Positions 11,801 through 23,321 of a stretch of DNA of 64,000 nucleotides are shown piece after piece. Under the pieces are notes generated by a model, which was not told where the DNA came from, searched no databases, and saw nothing but the letters and a program-made list of their open reading frames with translations. Positions within the stretch are counted from its first letter, which is position 1. Each line of letters starts with the position of its first letter. Location: the NCBI GenBank assembly GCA_003342815.1, contig PTEX01000301.1, positions 130,268 to 194,267 on the forward strand. Direction: 5' to 3'. Made by a program: the position numbers and the translations under genes. This DNA is from Eudromia elegans. Taxonomy: Eukaryota; Chordata; Aves; Tinamiformes; Tinamidae.

Positions 11801-12658
11801 TCCGGGTTCCTCTCAGCATCCAAATCTCATGATTTGGCTGCAAACGGCAGCTCTGGAAGAATACAAATAGGTCTGAAATCCTTCTTGCTTGCTGGCCTTG
11901 CCAGCAAACCCCCTCAAAATCCCCTCAAAAAAGGTGGCCTGTTGGCTCGTTCCTGCTGTTGTAACTCAAGGAGTTGGCCAAGCCTCCTGCATCCCATGGC
12001 TGGGGCCACCAGAAACACCATCAACCCTCTCCCATGCCCAACATGGCTCGAGACAGACTTTATTAGGCATAAATAAGCAGCAGCAGCCATTCAATCCATG
12101 TCCTCCTGCCATCAGGCAGGAACATTTCAAGCGGGACACCTACCCCAAGCCAAGTTAAGGCCAATCGAAGCCCCTCCATAAGCAGATGCCATGACATCAC
12201 AGGACTGGAAAGCTCACACCACACCCAGAAGGTAAAAACAAGGTCCTTCCCACCCGCTTTCCGTTTTGTCCTCATCACCTTGTGCACAAACACTCAGATA
12301 ACTGATATTAAAGCAGCTTGGGGCCACGAGACTGAATTGAAATGCAGAAAAGGAATCGCGACGTTATTAGATCGCTCCCACCGACAGAGCCAGAGTCATC
12401 TCGTAGGACCAAGGAGCACAGCCCATGTCCTCGCTGCACCACGGAGAGGAGGGTACCTTGTCCTCCAACAACATTTCCTATCAGAGTTAGGAAAAATGGT
12501 ACAAGAGCAAGAATATGCACCCTCACAAGAGCATTTCTCCAACAGGCCCCACTTATTTTCATCGGCGTCTCAACACAGAGTCTTCACTCCAAAATGGGAA
12601 ACCCCACCAAGCACCGACCATCTCCCTAGGCCATGGAGGAGGCATGGAGAGGTCTTCC

Positions 12659-12687
12659 CCAACCACTTGGAAGCACCAAGTGGTTGG
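12659..12687 (+). repeat. Perfect 12-bp inverted repeat, 5-nt loop
   Basis: CCAACCACTTGG, spacer AAGCA, then CCAAGTGGTTGG. Arms are fully complementary and can form a hairpin or cruciform. By chance, 12-bp arms with so short a loop are unlikely in a window this size. Confidence 0.9.
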
Positions 12688-13179
12688 AAAACACCAGGAC
12701 ACCAACATCCACCCACACAGGGCACTGAGGCAACAGGTCCAGGTCCACCATGTGCCACTGTCCTGTCCGTGGCTGGGGGGACACCATGAAGGTGAGGAGG
12801 CTCTGGGCCTCCCGCCTGCACCCCCTTGGGTGGCTCCTTTGTGCAGTGGGGTCCTTTCATTGCTGTTTTCAGCTTTAGGGAAGATTTCACACAGGGGAAA
12901 TGACAAATAAACCTGCAAGGGGATTTCAGAGGGGCAGGGAGGAGAGAAGGGTGGGGGGAGACATCTCAGCCGCTCGGATTTGGAGGAAATGGAGAAAATG
13001 AAGTGCTGCAAGGGACAGCAATCGATAGAGCACCAGGAATGCAGCACAGACCTCGGCACTAGCAGGGAGTGCAATTACACAGTGGCAAAAACGGTGCCAC
13101 CACCAGCAAAGCCTCCCCCGGGGCACCCAACACAGAGAGCTTTTCTGTCCCCAGCCATCGGCATCTCACTGAGGACGAG

Positions 13180-13530
13180 ATGCCCACCGTCTTGGCCTTT
13201 CCAAGCCTAGTTATCGCTCCCGCCCCCCCTTGCTTTAGGGATGCACAATGCAAGAATAGAGCCCCGGGTGCCCGCTCCAGACGGGTCCATTTTCCGCCCC
13301 GAAATCCAACGCGGATCCCGCGCCGGGTCCAGCAGCACCACCGGGCACCCGAGCCCCACGGATGCTCAGGTGGGGACACCTGCGTGGGGCCCGGCTGCCA
13401 CCTCGTGGGCAGAGCGAAGAGGCACAGGGCGCTCTCCCCCAGCGCTCGTTCGCCCCGTTCCAGGCGTTTATCCCCAATCCACGTGCTTCCCGCACCCGCC
13501 AAAGCCCTCGGCATCGCCGCCGAGGTCACC
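13180..13530. promoter_or_regulatory. Small CpG-rich block
   Basis: Frequent CpG in GC-rich sequence (for example CCCCGAAATCCAACGCGG and CGCGCCGGGTCC). Bounded by AT-rich sequence at 13,545-13,615. No recognisable exon. It could be an unmethylated enhancer or an orphan CpG island. Confidence 0.3.
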
Positions 13531-14694
13531 AGCGAGCTGTACGCTCAGATGAATTATTCAGAGGCCGGCATTAAATATTAAAAGCAGACTTATATTGACA
13601 CAGTTTGTATACTCAAGAACACGTTCCCCAGTCAATCGCTCTTCCCTTTTTTCCCCTCCTTTGGCCTGTTTCCTGGGAAGCCCCAGGGCCTGTGGATACA
13701 TCTTGCTCTTTAACCAGGTCCTCCCGGGTCAGGGACCGCATGAGCTACATGGCCCCAGCTCCCACCCCAATAGCAACTCGTTCAAGAGCTGCACTTTTGA
13801 TCCTTGCAACCTGGAGCCTTGCGGGATACGGATGCCCTTCCCTATGGACACCCTTCCCAGAGATGTCTGCAGGGATGCGTTTCACCGCAGCACAATCCAG
13901 CTGCTTCTGGCTCCGTTCACATCTCCCCTTTTCCCTCTCCATGCCCAGAAGCCTGGACCAAGCCTGGCCCATCGTCAGCTCTGCAATTCCCAAACCCGGC
14001 TCCAGACAGTCCCCGTGCCCGGAGGCATCCCTGTGCGCACAGCACTGGGGCATCCCAGCGTCTGGTGATTTTCCCTGCATCCCGACACCCGCAGAAGCCT
14101 CCGGAGAAGGAAGGAGGGTAAGAGAAAGAGAACACATGAGCAAACCAGGCAGCATTTCCATGGGAATCTGCAATGCAGATGGAAGCTGGATTGGGAAGAG
14201 CATCATCCCTTCCTGATTGCGAGGCTATGGATCCAGACAGCAGCAGCTATTCCTAGTGGGAACACAGCCAGGAGGAGATCCATCCCTGTGCCTGGCCTTG
14301 CCGTGAGGGCTCCAAGCCAGGTCCTGCAGGAGCTCCATGCTGCTTTTCCCAGCACTCGAGGCATCCACTGCAGCTTCTCCAGCCTCCACAACACTCCTGT
14401 GTCCAGGATGGAACAACTCCAGGCCTTGGGACTGCAGAGATGCTCTGGTTTGGGAGGGATAACCCTCATTTCAGCTGCTATGGTCAACACCCCCCATTTT
14501 CCTACCCAATTTCTACCCAATCTCCCACCCCATGGACACAATTCCGCTCGGTGGGACAGGCAGGAAGCACCCAAGTCATCTCCTCTAACACCCATCCCAT
14601 CACCCCTGCCCCTATGGGCCCTTGGGCCCCCCTGATAATGTGGGGAGCATCTCGGAACCGCTGCCTGGCACGGAAGGGAAGGAGGAACATTGGC

Positions 14695-14795
14695 AAACGA
14701 CAGAGCCCTTATCTTAATTACAGGCTTATTTGCATTTAAATGAAGGTTATTCTATAATTACCACCAAATGTTTTGTGTTGCAGCTGAAATACCTC
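14695..14795. promoter_or_regulatory. Octamer-containing AT-rich island
   Basis: ATTTGCAT at 14728-14735 overlaps the palindrome CATTTAAATG (14733-14742), with TTATCTTAATTACAGG before and TCTATAATTACC after. POU/homeodomain-type cluster. Confidence 0.33.
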
Positions 14796-15624
14796 TCCAT
14801 GGGCTGTCAAGCTCCTTCCCATTTCCATTTTCCCTTGCCATTCTTCTGCTTTCTAATCAGCTGGCACACGTGCAGAGGCCTCCGTGCCACCTCCCTCCTT
14901 GGGTTTGGGCATGGGGACCTCCACTGCATCCCACCCTTTGCAGAGGGGACAGGCCCAGCGTGCTGCCATTCCCCACCAAAAAACGGGGAAGTTCAGGCAC
15001 ATTTGGGCTTAAGGTGCTGCATTTTTTTGCAGCTTCAGGGCAAAAAGCAAAGCAGGTTTTGGACACTCCAAGCCAGCTTGGTGGACTTATTGCATGAGGG
15101 TACGAGGTCTTCTCCAGCCTTCCCGTTGCAGGCAGCTCTTCTTGGTGGCTGCTGCACGTAGGATGGAGGCAAAGCAGAAGACAGGGAGACGTGGAAGAGC
15201 AAAAGGGCTCCCAGAGAGAAACCACCACCCAATTACATCCTTCCGAGCAAGCGCGGCGAACGCAGCCATGCAAACAGCCAAATTAAGGCTGAACGAGGAG
15301 CCTTCTGCTATTTCCTAAATTGCCCTACCTTTAATCAAGCTCTTTTAACCATCTCTCATGAACATTCCCTCTCTCTCCAGCCAGGAGAGCCGCATTAACC
15401 AAGCGGTCCATATGGGGATGAACGAGACGGCAGCTATTACAGCCACGGCAGCATCTCCCGTTTATGGAGCTGCTGGTAATGACATGAGACAGTCGCCTCC
15501 CACCAGCCCCATCCTTCCCCCTTGCTCCTTCCCATCACCGAATCCCGGCCTTCCCGTCCCCCTGCCACACTCCAAGTCTCTGCCTCCACCTCATGGAGGG
15601 ACCGCATCTCTTCGGCGCTGCTGA

Positions 15625-15760
15625 AACTTATTTTTCTTAAGTGGAAAATAATAAGAAAAAAATCCTCCTAGCCCAATTTCACATAGCCCGAGGCAAGCCT
15701 ACAGTATGGAAATTTTTAGCCGGAACAATTATCACTCGGCAGAGCATTAACTCCCTGGGA
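15625..15760. promoter_or_regulatory. AT-rich motif island with NKX2-type site
   Basis: TTAAGTGG at 15637-15644 sits between inverted CTTATTTTTC and GAAAATAATAAG arms. Downstream are GGAAATTTTTAGCC and GAACAATTATCACTC. Confidence 0.3.
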
Positions 15761-16429
15761 AGAGGACCCTAGAAGGGGCAGTTTGGCTACGAGCGACGTC
15801 GCCAGCTCCATCCCTCTAGACAGATCCCCCCTCCAGCCCATTTCACATGCACCGACGTTAACAAGAGGCAGCACACTCAATTATTATTTCTATCAGCAGT
15901 GACGGGATTGGAAGGGACCTGCTGGGAGCCCAACGCATCCCACTATGCAGGGCACGAAGGAGACCGCACGGCTGGGGCATTGGGACACCCAAGGATTTGC
16001 ATTTCAGCCTCTGCTTTATCAAACAACCTGCTCGCCTGGCACAAGCCCCCGAGCTCTCAAAAAGCCACTAGCCATTTTACAAGGCTCCCCATCAGCTGGA
16101 AGGGGATTTCAGGACACAAACGCAGCTCCTCTGTGTCTAATCTAGTCCAAAACCTCTTCCCGATCTTCCCTCCACTGGAGGGAGGAAAGGGATGAAAAAT
16201 AAAGAGCAAGCAGCAGAGCATCCTTCTTGCTCCCCCACCTCCCTCCCCTGTGCCTTCGAGTGCTCCTTGGAGTGTCTCTGCGGAATCATGTTTATATGCC
16301 GTGAGTGCCGTCGTTAGTTAATAACAGCGCCATCGCCGAGCCTCCCTAATGAAAGGGAGGCACAACATGCACCGCCACCTCAAACAAACACGCAATCAGG
16401 CGGCTCCGCGAGAAAAAAACACCCACCAC

Positions 16430-16720
16430 CATCTTCCCGATTTCACGCGGGAAATGGGCTGCTCTCACGGCCAATCCGGGGCGCGGCTCCTCGTCGGGAG
16501 CCTTCGGAAGCAGGGCCGGGAGCGGCGGGGCCGCGTTAAGAGCCGTGAAACCGGCAGGGCTCTGCAGAAGGGATCGCTCTAGCGGCTGGAGCCGAGGAGG
16601 ACAAATAAGAGCCGTGATTATATCTTCGTTGCTCGCCGTAACCAGCGCGCCAGGCAAGTTGTAATTAGGCTGCGAGGAGCCCGAGTCTTCAGAGCGGAGC
16701 CGTTCCGCTTGCAATCAGAC
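16430..16720. promoter_or_regulatory. Orphan CpG-rich block with CCAAT box
   Basis: CCAAT at 16471-16475 is followed at once by CCGGGGCGCGGC, then by CpG-dense sequence to about 16,590 and an AT-rich tail with GATTATATC and GTAATTAGG. It looks promoter-like, but no exon, TATA box or coding frame could be recognised beside it. Confidence 0.33.
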
Positions 16721-18078
16721 GCGGTGCATTCGGATTTGTCCCGCAGCACCGGCACGTCACAGCCTCCCTCCAGCTCCAGGCTCTACAGGGGGCACGAAGC
16801 GACAGATTTGGAGTCAACTCGTCCCTCGGGAGGCCAATCTGGGATGGATTTGCCTTGGGGAATTAAATCCCTGCACCTGCCTTGCCGCAGCGCATCCCAA
16901 GGGAGCTGCAAGCGGAGCAAAGAGCTTCCACCTGCACCAATGCACCACCCTGCCATGACCCTAACCATTCCTTACAGCCCCGGCCACACCAGTAAAAAAT
17001 AGATGGATTTAAACGGGCAGGGCCCTTTCGGAACCTGACCGATGCGCAGATGGGAGCGAAGGACATCCGGAGCATTTTAATGCACTTTTTTTTACTGCAT
17101 CCTCCCTCGCCGCGAGCTTCACGAGGATGACTCACATGGCAAGCAGCAGAAGCGAGCGTAATTAACGACCTGGCAGCTCCGTAATGATCCCTTCCACATA
17201 AAAAGGTCTTCCCCGTCCCGTGAATAGACTTCGAGTAATTTATTGCAATCCATATAAAGACGAGACTGCTTTGACCTTGGGGATTTGCTCTAAGTTTTTT
17301 CCTTTTTTTTTTTCCCCCTCCTCTTTCCAGCAAAAGATATTAAGCGATAGCAGTTGGAAGAAATAATCTTTAAATGTGAAGCAAAAAGCCAAGACTAACA
17401 CCAGGTTCCTCCCCTTTCCAAGGGGCCTTGCTGTAATCCTCAATGCACAGAAGCACAGAGGGTTGGCAAGCAGGGCAGGAGCTGCCAATTTTAGGTCCAA
17501 CGCACCAGTTCATATCGACCTTTCCTATTCCCCGTTTACCGTTTTACTCTATTTTGATGCCGCTTGGCCTGCCTGTAGTTTTGCAGCTCTCCTCCGGCGT
17601 CCCCTTATTTCATCTGGCTCCGACTTCAGTATTTCCCCATCCCCTGCGTTTTCCGAGGGAAAAAAGGCTGTCGGAGGGAGGCAGTTTAAGCCCGAGTCGA
17701 GTTCGCTCTCCCAGGGCTCTTTTCAAGGCCTTTGGAAAAGGCAGGAGGCACCTGGAACGGGGTCACATCACACGCCGCATCCGTCGCACAGGACATCTAA
17801 CACTGTGGACTAGAGCAACTCACGGCCTTTGAAGTACCCAAGGCTGTTTTGATTCCTCTCCGAGCTTCGGGGCTGTCTCACTTACATGGAAACACACGGA
17901 GAGAAGGAATAAACCCATCCCAGCATGGGTAAGTTGCTGCTCCGGCTGGAAAAGGCTGGAGGGGGAGACCTTTTTCCCTCCTCCTCATGAGAAATTATAT
18001 TTATCACAACTCAACCCTTCACGGAGCCAGGGCTTTTTCTGCCGAAATCCCATTTCACAGAGGAGGAAATGGAAGAAA

Positions 18079-18107
18079 AACAACAACAACAACAACAAAA
18101 AAAAAAT
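18079..18107 (+). repeat. (CAA)n microsatellite plus A-run
   Basis: Five or more CAA units followed by about ten A. A simple repeat. Confidence 0.8.
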
Positions 18108-18799
18108 CCCACCCAACAACTTCAAATCAACCCGCTTTGACAGTTCTCTGAATGCAGCATTTACATTCTTGGTTGGGAAACAACTTCAGCCTTCTTGTTT
18201 TCCCCCGTCGTTTCCTCTTACGCTTTGTCAAGCAAAACGCGAGCCTAATGCAAAAACATGTTTCCATCCGAAAGGTTTAATTCCTTAGCAGGGCTTTGAA
18301 ATTACCGTTTCCCTCCCGTTGAAGCACAAACAAAGGAAACACAAGAGCCAAAACCCTCCGCGAAAGCTCCCGCTCTTGAGAGTCACCTTCTCCACTCGGC
18401 AAAAACACTCGAAATCCTCAAGAAGAATCAAAATGGCATCAAAATACAGATTTCTGCCTCTCCGCCAGGCTAAGTCCTATCCTATTAGGCGTCATATGGG
18501 GTATTTTGCTAGAGTTAAGTTTTAACTCAACTCAAGAGTTGTATTTAAGAGAAACAAGGCAGCAAGTGGCCAACACCAAATCCCAGCACGGCTTACCAGT
18601 CCCAGCACGATTGCCTCCCAAAATATTGACTATCAGATCACATCACTCCCCATCTCTGCCAGAGCTCACATTCAAAAATTAAGTCCATCACCGCAGTGAA
18701 ACACCGGCCCGTTTCTTTTATAGCTCCTTGCCACAACCAGCAATACATCTCCATTATCGCAGCGCTACCCCCCGACACACAATAGATCTAAGCCGGCGC

Positions 18800-18925
18800 C
18801 GTAAATAACGCTTTCATATAACAAAGTTATGCTTAGGAGTACAGGCATAAATTAAACGCGCGAGCCGTGTAACTCTAAAGAGCGTTTTAAGGCCTTGTCA
18901 GAAAGCAATTATGCAAAATATTCGC
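18800..18925. promoter_or_regulatory. AT-rich motif island next to CpG-rich sequence
   Basis: Contains TTTCATATAACAAAGTTATG, GGCATAAATTAAACGCGC and GCAATTATGCAAAATATTC (POU-like). CpG-rich sequence follows to about 19,170. Confidence 0.28.
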
Positions 18926-19544
18926 CGGGTAAAGATCCGCTCGCGACGCTTCAAAGCGCTGCCTCGTCTCGACGGCCGCGGACAAAGCGCGGCGCTGGGA
19001 ATCACGAGATGCTCCCGTGATTAAACCCTCTGAAGGCCTCCAATCCCCCACGGCGGAGCAGGGAAGCACGCATGGCTCCCTTTGGGAAGCCCCACCGTAA
19101 TTTGCCATTTGCATTCCGGCCGTTCCAGGCGGGATGCGACGGGAGCGGCGCCGTGAGACGGGGGTCTAGTGGAAGCGCTTGGAGCGGCTCCACTTTACGC
19201 CTCAGTTGCATCCCAAAAAGAACACCAAACAAGTCTTATTGCAGGCAAAAAGCCTTGCCAGGAATGAACGCCTCTCTCAAGGTCATGGACAACTCACGTG
19301 CAGGAATGAGGCATCCCGCACGTTTTCCAGGTCATGCAATTCTCCCCAATATTATTTTGCCTTCTGCAGAGGGTACCCAGGGCTCTGCAAGGGACACGTC
19401 CCCATCACGTCCACCCCATTCAGCCCCCAAAACCACCCTGCCAGGGGGACGGCCACGCGGGCTCCCGGCTTCCTTGGGCATGCAGGAGTTTGCTGCAAAC
19501 CCGCGAGCAGATGTGCTCTCCAGCTGGGTCTATATACCAACCAC

Positions 19545-19625
19545 AGCAGGTTCATTAATAACAATTATTAAGTGCTTTATGTTACAAATTAGGCCTGCAG
19601 GAATACAAAGGAATATCCAGCCGGT
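19545..19625. promoter_or_regulatory. SOX/NKX-like AT-rich patch
   Basis: TTCATTAATAACAATTATTA, then AAGTGCTTTATGTTACAAAT: overlapping SOX (ACAAT) and TAAT motifs. Short; motif evidence only. Confidence 0.25.
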
Positions 19626-20089
19626 TGGTTTACGGGCTCTCGTCAGAGGGGACCGTAAATCCCCGTTATGGCCACGCCATCGCCGTGGCGAGACGGGCAC
19701 GGGAGCTCGCTGTAAATAACGCGTTCAAACAGCCACATCACCGCAGGAGGCGGAAGGTAAATTAGACCCAATGCCCCCAAAACGCCTCGACTCGCGACCG
19801 ATGCATCCGCCAGCAGCACCCACGTTTGGGGAGCTGCAACGGGTGCCAAGGGTGAAGACTGAAGCTGGAAACACCCCAACTCCAGAGATCCCACCAGAGG
19901 CATCCGCCACTTGCACCCCAGGCTGGATGGGGCCAGCGAGGGAGCATCTTCATCCCTAGACCCTGAGGGCATCAAGCTCCCCCTCCGCCGCCCAAATTCT
20001 AATAAAATCGGTGCATCGACTTTCAATTAGAAGGCCGTAAAACGGCTCATTTTCATCTGTTTGTTGCACGGTAACACAGATCCTCAGGA

Positions 20090-20335
20090 GGAAACGGTGC
20101 CTTTTGCAGACTGTCTGCAGCGCCGCGAACATTAATTGAATATTCTGTTGAAACCACCTTCAATTAGCGCCTCGAGTTTTTGCGTGACATTCATCACGGC
20201 GACTCGCCCAGCTCTGCATGCGGCACGTTTGGGGTTGGGGGGGAGATGGGGGGTTGGCGATGTGCACATCACATTAACTCGCGGCGTTATCCCGAAAATA
20301 ACAAATCTATTTGCTAATGAGACGCCAGGGCAGAG
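20090..20335. promoter_or_regulatory. TAAT-rich motif island
   Basis: Two dense parts: ACATTAATTGAATATTCTG with TTCAATTAGCGCC, and ACATTAACTCGCGG with AAATAACAAATCTATTTGC and TAATGAGACG. CpG is retained between them. Confidence 0.28.
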
Positions 20336-21119
20336 GAACCCAGGGCTGCAGCAAAAGGCGGCAAGTTGGAGGCAACAGAGATGCTGGGGACATCCTGGGG
20401 GCCTTTCATCTTTTTGCCCAAGGCATCAAGCACGTTGCAAACCTCATGCACACGTGGCCTGCCCAGAGGGACCTTTTGCTGCCAAGTCCTTGCATGCAGC
20501 AGCCTCCTTCCCATCCCTTGCACCAAACAACAGAAAATGATGCAAGAAAAGGCTGAGGAAGCCCCCCGAGCTCATCACAAGCTGGGGACCAAACACCATA
20601 CAGCGTCACAGGTTAGTGCAAGGCCAAGGAGGCCAAACAGCGCCTCAGTTTCCCCAACCCTCAGAGAGCCCAAGCACTACGAGAAGGCACTTGGACTCCA
20701 CCGAGCGCACTGTCATCTACCAGCAAGGTGACACTAATGAGCCCATCTTACATGCTCTGTGTTACAGGCAAAACTGCCTGACAAGGAACACGGTGTCAAG
20801 CACGGAGCGCAGCGAGAGCTTCCTTTGCAGCGACGCCAAAAGCTGCTCGCTTCCACCCAACAGCTTCATCACTCACGTCGCCCGTCACACAAGGCGCAGC
20901 AGAGGCGGAGAGCAAGCAAGCGGCTGCCCGAGCACGAGCCTGGCTCGCAAGGGTTAAATTCCACTCCTTGCACATAAACCACGAGGACCGGGACGCTTCC
21001 AAGCTCGTTTTGCTTCTGCAAAGACACCGCGAACGCACCTCGGCTTCAAGAGCAACACAAACCCAGCAGCAACCGGAGCCCTGGCAGAGCACAACATAAA
21101 AACCCCCCGCAACAGCCAG

Positions 21120-21520
21120 CGTTGCTTTTTTTAATTGTTTCTTAACTTTCTATCTGCAGATCTGCAAAGCACTCTAATATAATCAAGGTCCTCTGCACAG
21201 GGGATTAGCAGGCTTATATCCTGTGGATCCAATCAGGAAAGTCTATCAGCACAACATACTTATGTTGATACAGCTATTATAATCTGCATAATTCTCCCGA
21301 GTTCACATACTTAATGGATAGCAAACAGAGTCATTACCGCTGCAACTTGCATCCATAGGATCCCTACGAGCCATTCACCGCAGCGTTTTTTATTATTCAT
21401 AGCTTTAGTTATTGATTTTCGGGAGAAGATACATGCTTTTAAGCGCCATAAAAGCAGGAGAGGAAAACAAATAGCGCCATTCCGAGATTAATACGCTGCT
21501 CGTAATAAAAGGAGGGCTGT
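21120..21520. promoter_or_regulatory. Longest enhancer-like island in the window
   Basis: About 400 bases of low-GC, motif-packed sequence between GC-rich flanks. It has the inverted repeat CAACATA-CT-TATGTTG (21252-21267), the direct repeat TCTGCAGATCTGCA, GGGGATTAGC (OTX/bicoid type), TATTATAATCTGCATAATTC, TTTTTTATTATTCATAGC, TTAGTTATTGATTTTCGGG, GCGCCATAAAAGC and GAGATTAATACGC. It lies about 1.5-2 kb upstream of the SNX19 CpG island. Confidence 0.42.
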
Positions 21521-23172
21521 CACATCAGCCCAGCGGAGAGCTGATGGAGCCTTGACGAACGCCGTGCAAAATGGCCGGGCCGCTTAAGCAGCTTGTTAAA
21601 TAATTTAGAGACGAGTTTCCACCAAAGGCAGGGAAGTTCTTCCCTCCCAATCCGCGTTCTGGGATTCGGGAGGAGGTTAATGGGCCCAGGGCGGACTCAG
21701 GATGGGGTTAAACGCTGCCGAGCGGGAGGGTTTGGGGAAGGGGTAGTGTCCCCAGCAGCGCTTTATGCGACCAGCTCTTCACTGGGTGTCACCTCTCGCC
21801 CTCATGTTCTCCCGGGTTGCAGACCCAAGCTCTCCCCCAACACAGGAGGGCTGCACAGGGACCTCCTGGACCACATCACACAACCACAATCGGTACCATA
21901 AAGCCCCAGTCAACCCTCAGCATCGCATCAAGGCATCTTCTACCACCGCCAGCCCTGCATCCCTCCACCATGTAGGGCAGCATCACCCCCAACACGGAGA
22001 CACGATAACCATTTGGGCCCACGATGCCAAAAACCAACCCTCCTTCCCACTTGAATCCATAAATTTACTTACTTCCCCCTTTTTTTACACAGCCCCTACT
22101 ACCAAAGCACCACTATGTGCAAAAATGCTCCTGCAATGCGGCCCACGGCCCCATTTCAGACAGCAAGGACGGATTTCTTGGGCCTACCAACCACATCCAG
22201 CAAAAAGGCTTTGCCAAGGGGGACCAGGAATGGAAATCCACACCAGGATGAAGCCGCTTGCTCCGACAGCTGCTCCCACGCTATCCCAAGGGGAGGAATC
22301 GCACCCTAAGTTACTCACTATAAAAGGAACAGAACCAAGTGCTTTTTAAACAAGTTGGGGGTAAACATGGAAGAAAAAACACCCCCCTCCAAACCCTGGG
22401 AGCCGCCCACTCCAACCCACTGCACAGGCAGCAATTTCCAAGGGTTTTTTTCCTTAAAAAAACAACAAATTATACAACAAATAAACAAGCAAAGGGGGCA
22501 GTTTAGGTGAAATCCCCCTCCCCCGGCGACAGCCCCGAGGCGTCGGCACCGTGTCCCCCCCCCTCCACGGTGTCACCTACCCGGGCTGGGCCCCACGTGG
22601 AGTCCTCGGCCCCACGGGCGGCTCCCGCGCGGGGACGAAGCACGTGCGGCCACAACGCAGGTACGACCCCTTTGTTCGGCCAGCGAGGGGGGGGCTGTGG
22701 CTTCCAGTTAACTAGTTAATTAATTAATTTGCATATGAATACAAATGCAAAGTTCTGCACGAGGCCAGCTCCTTTTGGCCTGCACAGGGGAGCGCTCTGC
22801 AAGCCTCTAAACCCTTTTCTTTTTAAAAAATACGTGCAAAACAGCACAGACCGTGCATGCAAACTTTTAGCCGTTTGCTCATTTACGGAAAGTACACAAA
22901 TATTGGAGCAATCACGGGACAGGGGTGCAAACTCGAGCGAGCAAGCTCAGGATTCAAAGCTGCGGTCCTTTTGGAGGCGTTTGAAATAAAAAAAAAAAGG
23001 AAAGCAACAAAAAGAAAAGGAGAGCAGCTGGGGGACCCAGGTGCAGGGGATCGCTGCTGATAACGACCCCCTTGTTCGAGGCTTTTCCACCCACCCCGCC
23101 GCCAGCTGCGCCTCGTTCAGTGCCTGGCGCTGGCACCAGGTGGCGGTGGCGGCTGGCACCGCTCTCCGCGAC

Positions 23173-23202
23173 GGGGGCGGAGCAGGAAGCGCCGCAGGAA
23201 GC
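23173..23202 (+). promoter_or_regulatory. Sp1 box followed by duplicated ETS-like sites
   Basis: GGGGGCGG at 23173-23180 is followed by GCAGGAAGC twice (23182-23190 and 23194-23202) separated by GCC. Paired GGAA cores next to a GC box, just upstream of a first exon, are typical of CpG-island core promoters. The call rests on motifs alone. Confidence 0.4.
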
Positions 23203-23214
23203 GGCAGCAGCGAC

Positions 23215-23256
23215 ACCGGGACGGGGACCGCGACAGGGACCGGGACGGGGACCGGC
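23215..23256 (+). repeat. Hexamer minisatellite, (ACCGGG)n-like
   Basis: Seven consecutive hexamers related to ACCGGG/ACGGGG. The 15-base block ACCGGGACGGGGACC occurs at 23215 and again at 23239, giving a 24-base higher-order period. It lies 66 bases before the assembly gap and may be part of the 5' UTR. G-runs make it prone to secondary structure. Confidence 0.8.
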
Positions 23257-23321
23257 CGGGCGGGCGCTCGGTGTTGGCTGGGGGGCGGCTGCTGCGCCGC
23301 GCCCGCCCGTTAGGGCGCGCC

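Larger units (their letters stand above)
8740..13170. other. Intergenic, no gene
   Basis: Mixed GC sequence with scattered AT-rich patches (9,060-9,125; 9,590-9,740 with CDX/HOX-like TTTTTATGG and CCCATAATAAAA; 10,370-10,410). Also a polypyrimidine run (10,759), a hairpin AATTCCT-ATG-AGGAATT (10155-10171), the X-box region (11,787) and the 12-bp hairpin (12,659). Open frames of 100-170 codons are compositional. Confidence 0.55.
22500..23321 (+). promoter_or_regulatory. SNX19: SNX19 CpG island and probable promoter / 5' UTR
   Basis: CpG-dense sequence immediately upstream of the first exon. It holds two CACGTG E-boxes (CCACGTGG at 22593-22600; CACGTG at 22641-22646), an octamer ATTTGCAT at 22727-22734 inside a TTAA-rich patch, a GGGGGCGG Sp1-type box at 23173-23180, and two ETS-like CAGGAAGC copies. 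No TATA box is convincing, as expected for a CpG-island housekeeping-type promoter. The transcription start cannot be placed; it may lie in this block or inside the gap. Confidence 0.6.

Noticed and set aside
13605-14216. 203-codon plus-strand frame, and overlapping frames on both strands
   Set aside because: Several frames are open at once in the same GC-rich stretch and none has protein-family character; compositional artefact.
15900-15960. GGATTGGAAGGGACCT resembling the 3' part of a CR1 element
   Set aside because: Only about 16 bases match and the diagnostic CR1 tail octamers are absent; too short to call.
19072-19719. 215-codon plus-strand frame
   Set aside because: Amino-acid make-up is that of translated non-coding GC-rich DNA (many Pro, Arg, Ser, Cys) and other frames are also open.
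20640-20660. CGCCTCAGTTTCCCCAACCC as a third MIR
   Set aside because: Only the common CAGTTTCCCC core is present; no further MIR sequence on either side.
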